Below the pieces are notes generated by a model. That model saw nothing but the letters and a program-made list of their open reading frames with translations. It made no database searches and was not told where the DNA came from. Below are positions 54,978 through 64,000 of a stretch of 64,000 nt of DNA, piece after piece (position 1 is the stretch's first letter; the number at the start of each line of letters is the position of its first letter). A program made the translations under genes and the position numbers. Origin of the DNA: Leuctra nigra. Its lineage: Eukaryota; Arthropoda; Insecta; Plecoptera; Leuctridae. Where the stretch lies: positions 28,343,259 to 28,407,258 of the forward strand of contig OW203770.1 in the NCBI GenBank assembly GCA_934045905.1, given 5' to 3'.

Positions 54978-56695
54978 GAGCTTATCTTGAAAACATATCG
55001 ACTCCATACTCACCCGTAGGTATTGTGACCTAAATGTAGTTCTAACTGCGCGAGATGAGCCTAACATTTCCCGCTGCTAGACGAGGGAAATCACACTCAG
55101 GCATTACTTGTTCCGCGGTTTCTCGACCTGTATAGAGCTTATCTTGAAAACATATCGACTCCATTCTCACCCGTAGGTATTGTGACCTAAATGTAGTTCT
55201 AACTGCGCGAGATGAGCTTAACATTTCCCGCTGCTAGACGAGGGAAATCACACTCAGGCATTACTTGTTCCGCGGTTTCTAGACCTGTATAGAGCTTATC
55301 TTGAAAACATATCGACTCCATACTCACCCGTAGGTATTGTGACCTAAATGTAGTTCTAACTGCGCGAGATGAGCCTAACATTTCCCGCTGCTAGACGAGG
55401 GAAATCACACTCAGGCATTACTTGTTCCGCGGTTTCTCGACCTGTATAGAGCTTATCTTGAAAACATATCGACTCCATACTCACCCGTAGGTATTGTGAC
55501 CTAAATGTAGTTCTAACTGCGCGAGATGAGCTTAACATTTCCCGCTGCTAGACGAGGGAAATCACACTCAGGCATTACTTGTTCCGCGGTTTCTCGACCT
55601 GTATAGAGCTTATCTTGAAAACATATCGACTCCATATTCACCCGTAGGTATTGTGACCTAAATGTAGTTCTAACTGCGCGAGATGAGCTTAACATTTCCC
55701 GCTGCTAGACGAGGGAAATCACACTCAGGCATTACTTGTTCCGCGGTTTCTCGACCTGTATTGAGCTTATCTTGAAAACATATCGACTCCATACTCACCC
55801 GTAGGTATTGTGACCTAAATGTAGTTCTAACTGCGCGAGATGAGCCTAACATTTCCCGCTGCTAGACGAGGGAAATCACACTCAGGCATTACTTGTTCCG
55901 CGGTTTCTCGACCTGTATAGAGCTTATCTTGAAAACATATCGACTCCATACTCACCCGTAGGTATTGTGACCTAAATGTAGTTCTAACTGCGCGAGATGA
56001 GCTTAACATTTCCCGCTGCTAGACGAGGGAAATCACATTCAGGCCTTACTTGTTCCGCGGTTTCTCGACCTGTAGTGAGCTTATCTACTCACCCGTAGGT
56101 ATTGTGACCTAAATGTAGTTCTAACTGCGCGAGATGAGCTTAACATTTCCCGCTGCTAGACGAGGGAAATCACACTCAGGCATTACTTGTTCCGCGGTTT
56201 CTCGACCTGTATAGAGCTTATCTTGAAAACATATCGACTCCATACTCACCCGTAGGTATTGTGACCTAAATGTAGTTCTAACTGCGCGAGATGAGCTTAA
56301 CATTTCCCGCTGCTAGACGAGGGAAATCACACTCAGGCATTACTTGTTCCGCGGTTTCTCGACCTGTATTGAGCTTATCTTGAAAACATATCGACTCCAT
56401 ACTCACCCGTAGGTATTGTGACCTAAATGTAGTTCTAACTGCGCGAGATGAGCCTAACATTTCCCGCTGCTAGACGAGGGAAATCACACTCAGGCATTAC
56501 TTGTTCCGCGGTTTCTCGACCTTCTCGACCTGTATAGAGCTTATCTTGAAAACATATCGACTCCATACTCACCCGTAGGTATTGTGACCTAAATGTAGTT
56601 CTAACTGCGCGAGATGAGCCTAACATTTCCCGCTGCTAGACGAGGGAAATCACACTCAGGCATTACTTGTTCCGCGGTTTCTAGACCTGTATTGA
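54978..56695. repeat. 157-bp satellite array, about 11 units
   Basis: Head-to-tail units of 157 bp starting GAGCTTATCTTGAAAAC and containing CCCGCTGCTAGACGAGGG and TTCCGCGG. Units differ at only a few sites. One unit (about 56078) lacks about 20 bp and one (about 56517) has a duplicated TTCTCGACC. The unit length is not a multiple of three, so the antisense 60-aa frames in each unit are not a repeat protein. No direct-repeat/spacer structure of the CRISPR kind. Confidence 0.95.
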
Positions 56696-57197
56696 ATTAC
56701 ACCAGTAACCACATTTATCATTTTTGACAAAACCATTCACTCTTCCACGGCTGGAGTTAGAAACTGCTTGAAATGTTATTCAAAAATGTACATAGAAAAT
56801 TGTTCCGATACAAAAATATAACATTTTGTAACCATATAGAAAAAAATTGACCCCACTGAGCAACGCTGACTGTTAACATTTACTTCAGAAATCATGCAAG
56901 GGCGGATGTTTTGGCTATTTGCATTAAGAGGGCTGAGTAGTGTGCGTGGCCTTGAAGAGTTTTTAATCGATTTTTATCAATATCTTCTACCAATGTAATT
57001 GTTAACAAAATAGGTGTTTGTACGAGTATTCAGAACAGTTCAATGAAAATATTTTTATAGTTTGGAATAAGTTATTAGTTTTATTCTGTCCATCAGATGT
57101 TTAGTGCAATAATTTTACTAATTTTCGGGCACTCTGTAGGAGTGCCCGAGTGCTTCGGTAGGAGTGCTTCGGGCGTCTGTAGGACAAAGTAAATCTA
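56696..57197. repeat. Spacer with half of an inverted repeat
   Basis: 56978-57062 (ACCAATGTAATTGTTAACAA, AGAACAGTTCAATGAAAATA) is repeated in inverted orientation at 59566-59647, immediately beyond family 2 copy g. A small GTAGGAGTGC-type tandem lies at 57130-57184. No gene. Confidence 0.6.
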
Positions 57198-59551
57198 ACC
57201 CAGAAAAAACACTCCGTGTAAAAATACCAGCCAAGTCTCTTTAACTATAAAAAAAAATAGAAGAAATCTAAAAATTCAGCACTGAAAAGGAGTGATATCA
57301 AAAAAGGAGCCAAGTCAACGAATTTTCCAAATTTTAATCGTACCATTGAAATAAAAATATCAACCCCCGAGAAATACTTAAAAAAAGGACTTGGCGCATC
57401 GTTTTTTTAAAGACACTTTTCTATCCTAAAAGTATAGGAAGAACTCTACAAGTATATTTTCCTGAGTATATCACATTCATTATCGACGAATCATACTACG
57501 TTTTAATATAACTAGTACTCTTACCTACTGGCAGTTTTGGTATTTTGTCAATATTCAGAGGAAATAAACGGATAAACGAATAACGAATAAACGGAAGCGG
57601 CCTAGTCTATTCGTTATTGCCACTATTTCTAGGGTCATATTAATCAATCATACTTCTCAATATCGTGACTGAGGGAAATAGCGAAAGCGCTCATTACAAG
57701 AAGGCCGTCAATGAGATTTGTATAAGTGACTAGTGCACTGAGCCATGCTGCTCAAATAATTACTGACTAGATTTTTATCTAAAGTAATACGTTATGTAAT
57801 TTATGAATTTTTTTGGTATAAAATGTTAATTAATAGCAATTAATTACACGGCGAGAAGGTTCAAAGTATAATGCTGTAGTAGGTATGTTGATGTACCCAC
57901 AAAACTATAGGTACCTACCAATCACAAACACAACTGTTCTGTATTTATTGCTTGTAAGACAATGCTATGTTTCTTTGCGTACTTATATTTAAATTTAAAA
58001 TATTTTACAGAATGTTCAATATTTAATTTGAAAGTTTTGTCCCAATTTTTCTAGGCATTTCTGAACTACGTAGTATGTGAGTGGCATAAGCTTAAGAATA
58101 GAAAAATGTCTTTAAAAAAACGATGCGCCAAGTCCTTTTTTTAAGTATTTCTCGGGGGTTGATATTTTTATTTCAATGGTACGATTAAAATTTGGAAAAT
58201 ACGTTGACTTGGCTCCTTTTTTGATATCACTCCTTTTCAGTGCTGAATTTTTAGATTTCTTCTATTTTTTTTTATAGTTAAAGAGACTTGGCTGGTATTT
58301 TTACACGGAGTGTTTTTTCTGGGATATCACTTCTTTTGTTAGTTTATTCATACAGCTTGTAGCACATGTCCGAGCAGGGACTAATTTCTTTAAAAAAATA
58401 CGCCTCAACCGATTTGGTTACTATGAAAAGTTGCGTTTGGTATAAGATGAAAATGATTATCCAAGAAGAATAGCTTAAGTTTCGTTATAATCGATCCAGC
58501 CGTTTTCGATACATGACGTCACTTCCGGTTTTGAAATAGCGGCCGAATTCCGGTATAGGTAATAAGAAAACAATCTAGTTTTATCTAGTTGATACCTTCA
58601 TGAACGACCATCTGAATTCCTAATCCCTATATTTCCGTAAAATCGGTCATGCCGTTTGTAATATATGACGTCATTTCCGGTTTCATTTAGTGGTTCCTGC
58701 CGCCATTTCCGGTACCATTAATTTATTTATTCATTTTTCACAATTGATTTTTCAAATAAATAGCAGAATGAATACGCAGGAGCTAGTTCAGTTGCAATCG
58801 GTACAGGCGTTTTAGATATATGACGTCACTTCCGGTTTCAGGAATGGCGGCCGAGAACACTGCTACCTTGAATATATAAATTGTATTGTCTATGTTACAA
58901 TGTAAGTTAATTATGTACGTATTTTAAGTATAATTTGTTGAAATAAGTTAAATATTGCGTATTTATGACGTCACTTCCGGTTTAGAAAATAAGAAAATAA
59001 TATTTTTTTTATTGATACTTCATATAGATGACCATCTAAATCGAATGGCGCTAATTTCGTTCTAATCGGTCCAGACGTTTTTGAGTTATGACGTCACTTC
59101 CGGTTTAAAAATGGCGGCACAAAAAATCACAAGAGGCAAGGTATCATCAGACGCCAAAAGTGCATATGTGGTAAAAGTTTCAGGTCGATTAGTTTAGCCG
59201 TTTAGGCTGTGGCGCTGACAACAGGGTTTCCTGATATCATCAGAATCATCATCTTCAGAATCAGAAAGTGGTGTAATTTCACTGTTTTCTCGGTCCTCTA
59301 GCGCGCAAATGGCATAACCTATTGTTCCCAAATTTGGTATATGTAGTGGGGTGGGCCATAGCTCGAAATTAAGACATTTCACAACAATGTGAGATTTTCC
59401 AATTTTAAGATCCAGTAGGCCGAAAATGCCATGTTGTTGCTTACAGTAAAAGTGTTTGGTCTGCTCCTCAGTTTATTAGGCATTTACGGTATGTTGAGTG
59501 ACTGTGAGTGTATAGTACGACTTGGCTGGGTGGAGCGACCGCTCCACTAGA
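57198..59551 (+). mobile_element. Helitron-like family 2, copy g (2354 bp, enlarged 5' palindrome)
   Basis: Starts CCCAGAAAAAACACTCCGTG. The fold-back arms are conserved (57198-57410 and 58110-58318), but the loop has grown to about 700 bp. The body has modules near 58520, 58680, 58820, 58970 and 59090, a degenerate microsatellite with CATCAT words (59235-59260), then the 3' hairpin and CTAGA at 59551. Confidence 0.8.
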
Positions 59552-59850
59552 TAAACCATTACAAGCCATGGAATTATTTTCATTGAACTGTTCTGAATAA
59601 TCTTACAAAAAGCCTTATTTTGTTAACAATTACATTGGTAAAAGATATCCCCATCAAAAAAACTCCGTGTAAAAATACCAGCCAAGTCTCTTCAACTATA
59701 AAAATATAAGAAATCTCTTTTCAGCACTGAAAAGTAGTGATATCAAAAAATTGGCCAAGTCAAAATTTTTCAAAAAATACTTTGCGCATCGTGCATTATA
59801 AATAGTAGAGAAGTAGGCCTTAAATCAAATATACTTATCTATACATATTA

Positions 59851-61175
59851 TTGAGCGAGCGAAGCGAGCGTCTCCATTTGGCTCTTTTGGCACGGACCTC
59901 TGTTTTTTTTTTTTTTTGTTTTTTTTTTTTTCTGTTACTGACGATATACAGGTCAGAGTTTTTCTTCGATCGAGCTGAAATTTTGCACACATGTACGTAA
60001 CATTTCTGATTGTTGCAGACCCTAATTTTTTTGAAATCCATTGATTGGTTCAAATTTAAAAAAAATTAACTTTCGATTGGTTGTTTTGATCAAATTGAAA
60101 TTTTGACAAGTCATTACCCCCAACATTGTACCCAATCAAACAAAGTTTCAGCCAAATCCTCCCATTGGTTAAAATTTAAAACCATCTTTCCTGTGTTTTT
60201 AGAAATTTAAACTATAACCGATTGAACGATCAACTTATAACTTCGCATGATGGTTGGGTCCAACATTATCTGCATTTTTGACAATTTTCATACTAATCTG
60301 TGTTTAAATCCAAACGTTATTGACATTTTACGGACTATTAGCGTGTTGGCTGTCAAATTCACGGCGACTTCGACTCTTCAGTTCAAGGCAAGGTAGTTAG
60401 AGCAGAAACTTTCAAACGCAAATGAAACTGATAATGACCGTTCAACAGTCGATCTGATATTGTGTAGACACACTTATATCATATGAGTGGTCTCAGGTAT
60501 ATTTTTTGAAGGAGATCCTGTGATTTTTGAAAATTAACACGGAACAGTTCAATCATAAAGGTTCAATTGATCAACTTAAAGCTTTGCATGGTTATTTGGA
60601 CCAATATTTTAGGAATGTTTTGAGATTTCTATACAAATCTGTGGCGAAATTTTAGAATTATTGGCTTTTAATGACATTTTCGATAGACAGAATTTCGGTT
60701 CGAGGTGTTGCGCGTATCCGTGCTCGCTCATCAACGCGTTACTCAGATTCATTGGTTAAAATTTAAATAAATATCTCCTGATAGGCTGAAAAATGAAAAC
60801 GGTCTTCGATAATTCTGATCAAACTCATATTTTGCATGATCATTAAGACCAATATTGTCTCTTATTTTACAAAATTTCATCCCAATCAGTTAAGAACGTA
60901 TGAAGTTATTTACATTTTTAATATCTGTCAGTAATGAAGTATCGAAATGAATGTTTTCCAGTGCCAATTGAAAATTGATTCTGATTTGCTTTATGAACCA
61001 GGTGCTTAGATGCTATTTTAAAGTTTCGATGAAAAGCATACACTTTTAAGTTGATATCATAATCAATTCCATATGGATGTATATGTTTTCTGTGCGTTGT
61101 GTACGCATTTCCGGTTCGAGAATTTGCACGTACCCGTGCTCGCTTATCAACGCGTTACACTGAGCGTTTTCCTAG
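59851..61175 (+). mobile_element. HLE-1 chimera: two copies fused, inserted as one unit
   Basis: TTGAGCG at 59851 begins a copy that runs to the 3' hairpin region (GCTCATCAACGCGTTACTCAG, about 60747) but then jumps into the middle of a different HLE-1 subtype (ATTCATTGGTTAAAATTT) and ends properly with CCTAG at 61175. The outer flanks are A and T, and the host palindrome continues on both sides. Confidence 0.65.
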
Positions 61176-61966
61176 TATATCTATAATGCACTAAAAAAAC
61201 GATGCGCCAAGTATTTTTAGAAAAATTTTGACTTGGCCAATTTTTTGATATCACTACTTTTCAGTGCTGAATTTTTAGATTTCTTATATTTTTATAGTTG
61301 AAGAGACTTGGCTGGTATTTTTACACGAAGTGTTTTTTATGGGGATATCACTCCTTTTTTCAGTTTATTCTTACAACTTGTAACATATACCTAATGTGGC
61401 ACCAAATACTATAATTCCTTTAAAAAATACGCGTTTGTGATTTAGTTGCTAAGAAAAGTTGTGCTTGTTACTATGTATGCTATAAATAATAATGCTATGA
61501 AGTATAGCGAAAGTTTCGTTCCAATCGGTCCAGCAGTTCTCGAGTTATGGCATCATTTCCGGTTTTAAAAATGGCGGCTGACATCACTGCCACCTAAAAT
61601 TTATATCTATAAAATGTTATGAAACATTATAAGCCTTCTGAATATGCAGATATTGATATAGAGATGATTTTAGTCAAATTTTGCATTTTTATGACGTCAT
61701 TTCCGGTTTCGGTAATAGTACATGTCTATTTCGACTATTGATATTTTATATAGATGACCGTCCGAATCGTTTGGCGCTAATTTCGTCCCGATCAGTCCAT
61801 CCGTTTTTTAGGTATGACGGCACTTCCGGTTTCAAAATGGCGGCTTCCGGTTGGTTTTTTAAAAAGGCACCTCAGACGCCAATAGTGCATATGTGGTAAA
61901 AATTTCAGATTGATCAACTCAGACGTTTAGGCTGTGGCGGTGATAGCGGTGTTTCCTGATACCATA

Positions 61967-63780
61967 ACCCCATAAAAAACACTCCGTGTAAAAATACCAG
62001 CCAAGTCTCTTCAACTTAAAAAAAAAATAATGAAATCTAAAAATTCTGCACTGAAAAGTAGTGATATCAACAAATTAGCCAAGTCAAATCTTTATTTGAA
62101 AACTAAAAAATACTTGGCGCATCGTGTACATAAATAGCTTGGAAGTATAGGCCAATCATAAATTATACATGAATTATACATATACATAGTATACCTATAA
62201 TGCCTTAAAAAAAACGATGCGCCAAGTATTTTTTGATTTTCAAATAAAGATTTGACTTGGCTAATTTTTTGATATCACTACTTTTCAGTGCAGGATTTTA
62301 AGATTTCATTATTTTTTTTTTAAGTTGAAGAGACTTGGCTGGTATTTTTACACGGAGTGTTTTTTATGGGGATATCACTCCTTTTTTTAGTTTATTCTTA
62401 CAACTTGTGACAATCGAATGAACAATTACTAAATTCTTTAAAAAAAAAATACCCTTTACAATTTGGTTATTCTCATGAAAAAAACAAAGGTTTTATTCCA
62501 ATCGGTCAACCCAGTTCCGAGATATGGCAACACTTCGGTTTTCAAAATGGCCGCTGAACTTTCTGCACTGTCACATAGAATTTATAACTATGAATTATGT
62601 GTATCATTTTTAGCTTTCTGAATATATAATTATTGTATAGGAGGGGATTATAATGATTTATATATTTGAATGACGTCATTTCCGGCCTCATAAATAGGAA
62701 AATTCTAGTTTGACTGTTCATATTCCATAGAGATGGCCTTCCGAATCGTTTGGCACTAGTTTCATACCGATCTGTCAACCAGTTTTCGAGATATTACGTT
62801 TCTTCCGGTTTCAAAATGGCTGCTGAAATCACTGACCTCTTGAATTATAATTTAAACATGATTACATTTAATTAAAAGCAGTCTCAAATAGTATATTTAT
62901 TGCATCAAAATTTAAATTTGTGAGATTTTTAAAATGTGTGACGTCATTTCCGGTTTCAGTATGGGAAACTGCAAATATTATTGATGATAATACATAAAGT
63001 TTACCGTCTAAATTGTTTAGCGCTGGTTTCTTTCAAATCTATTAAGACGTTATTAAGATATGATGTCATTTCTGGTTTCAAAATGGCGGCATCCGGTTGG
63101 TTTTATATCAAGTCAAATAAAATCACAAAAGAACATACGTTACATAAATATCAAACTAATTGGATCAAATTTGTTGCCGAAATGCCAATCGATGAATTAA
63201 ATTTTATGACGTCATTTCCGGTTTCGTTAACATAAATTTTAGTCTGTTGCTGTTGATAATCCATATAGATGACCGTCCGAATTGTTTGGCGCTATTTTCG
63301 TTCCAATCGGTTTAGCTGTTGTTGAGATATGACGTCACTTCCGGTTTCAAAATGGCGGCACAAAAAATTCATGGGGTGAAGGTTAAATCAGACGCCAAAA
63401 GTGCACACGTGGTAAAAATGTGAGATCAATCGGTTTAGCCGTTTAGGCTGTGGCCTGTTTACCGGATTTGAATTCCAGGAGACTACTACTACTAAGATTA
63501 TTATTATTATTATGAAAACCGCCCTAAGACACTGTTTTCACGGCCCTCTAGCGTACAAAGGGCGTAACCTATTGTTCCCAAATTTGGTATATGTTGTAGG
63601 GTGGGCCATAGCTCGAAATTAAGATATATCGCAACAATGTGAGATTTCCCAATTTTAAGATCCAGTAGGCCGAAAATGCCACTTTGATGCTTACAGTAAA
63701 AGTGGGGTTGCTCCAGCCTTTATATGAGAGCGTGCGCGCGCCGTACGACTTGGCTGGCGTGGAGCGACCGCTCTACTAGA
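61967..63780 (+). mobile_element. Helitron-like family 2, copy i (complete, 1814 bp)
   Basis: Palindrome (61967-62373), AT-rich part, modules near 62800, 63065 and 63330, an ATT microsatellite (63495-63513), conserved segment, hairpin and CTAGA at 63780. Very similar to copy e. It is nested in copy h next to that copy's microsatellite. Confidence 0.85.
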
Positions 63781-64000
63781 TAATCATCATCATCATCATC
63801 ATCAGATAGGTTTTAAAAGGGGTGTAATTTCATAGTTTTCACGGCCCTCTAGCTCGCAAATGGCTTAACCTGTTGTTCCCAAATTTGGTATATGTTGTCA
63901 GGTGGGCCATAGCTCGAAATTAAGATATTTTGCAACAATGTGAGATATTCCAATTTTGAGATCCAGTAGGCCGAAAATGCCATGTTGTTGCTTACAGTAA

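Larger units (their letters stand above)
59648..64000 (+). mobile_element. Helitron-like family 2, copy h, with two nested elements, runs past window end
   Basis: Starts TCCCCATC at 59648. Its palindrome is opened by HLE-1 (59851-61175) and closed by 61176-61348; the body continues to about 61966. A second family 2 copy (61967-63780) is inserted there, after which the CAT microsatellite and the conserved TTGTTCCCAAATTTGG segment continue to the window end. Copy g shows the uninterrupted order. Confidence 0.75.

Noticed and set aside
55042..56626. Nine similar 60-aa antisense ORFs that could look like a gene family or repeat protein
   Set aside because: They are copies of one frame in a 157-bp satellite whose unit length is not divisible by three.
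54978..56695. Regular repeat array resembling a CRISPR
   Set aside because: Whole 157-bp units repeat without unique spacers, and the window is eukaryotic.

Overview
This is eukaryotic, almost certainly invertebrate-animal, nuclear DNA. It is AT-rich and packed with transposons: non-LTR retrotransposons, rolling-circle (Helitron-like) elements, fold-back MITEs, a satellite and microsatellites. I found no convincing host gene, rRNA or functional tRNA. The species cannot be named from this window; an arthropod is a reasonable guess, but the evidence is weak.

The standout is a structurally complete LINE on the minus strand at 18501-24081, with two uninterrupted ORFs. ORF2 is a normal CR1/Jockey-type protein with an EEP endonuclease and reverse transcriptase. 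ORF1 is not normal: it reads as SAP-like helix pair, PHD finger, coiled coil, a macro domain closely resembling the ADP-ribose glycohydrolase TARG1/OARD1 with both catalytic residues kept, then an SGNH/GDSL-like domain with altered catalytic positions. ORF2 has no usable AUG in front of its endonuclease. Its frame opens 37 nt inside ORF1, so translation probably depends on a -1 frameshift, reinitiation or a non-AUG start. Other repeat copies in the window supply the empty target site for this insertion.

Most of the remaining sequence belongs to two Helitron-like families. Family 1 (HLE-1) begins TTGAGCGAGCG, ends GCGTTTTCCTAG and inserts mainly between A and T without target duplication. More than ten copies or pieces are present: 3790-6664 (with another copy nested at 4054-6130), 10360-12438, 14462-15365, 15542-16755, 25736-26767, 26933-28754, 29858-30407, 39233-39845, 45320-45568, 52155-53741 and 59851-61175. 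Two 2.08-kb copies keep an identical-length 76-aa basic ORF. Family 2 begins with a roughly 400-bp palindrome (TCCCCATAAAAAACAC) and ends in a hairpin plus CTAGA. Its body carries tandem modules of about 270 bp that combine CRE, ETS and YY1 consensus sites (1-803, 18081-25518, 36566-37231, 39846-41647, 46382-47687, 57198-59551, 59648-64000, 61967-63780).

Region by region: 1-9.5 kb holds family 2, TIR elements and nested HLE-1. 9.5-13 kb has LINE relics, one of them split by HLE-1. 14-18 kb is HLE-1. 18-25.5 kb is family 2 with the complete LINE inside. 25.5-31 kb is HLE-1 copies, one carrying a CACTG-type element with a tRNA-like piece. 31-39 kb has a large TIR element with GGGTTC arrays and a hAT-type fold-back element. 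39-47.7 kb is family 2 plus an endonuclease relic. 47.7-50.1 kb is a 2.4-kb palindrome. 52-57 kb has a very long TTC repeat and a 157-bp satellite. 57-64 kb is a stack of nested family 2 and HLE-1 elements. All calls come from reading the sequence; no database search was run.
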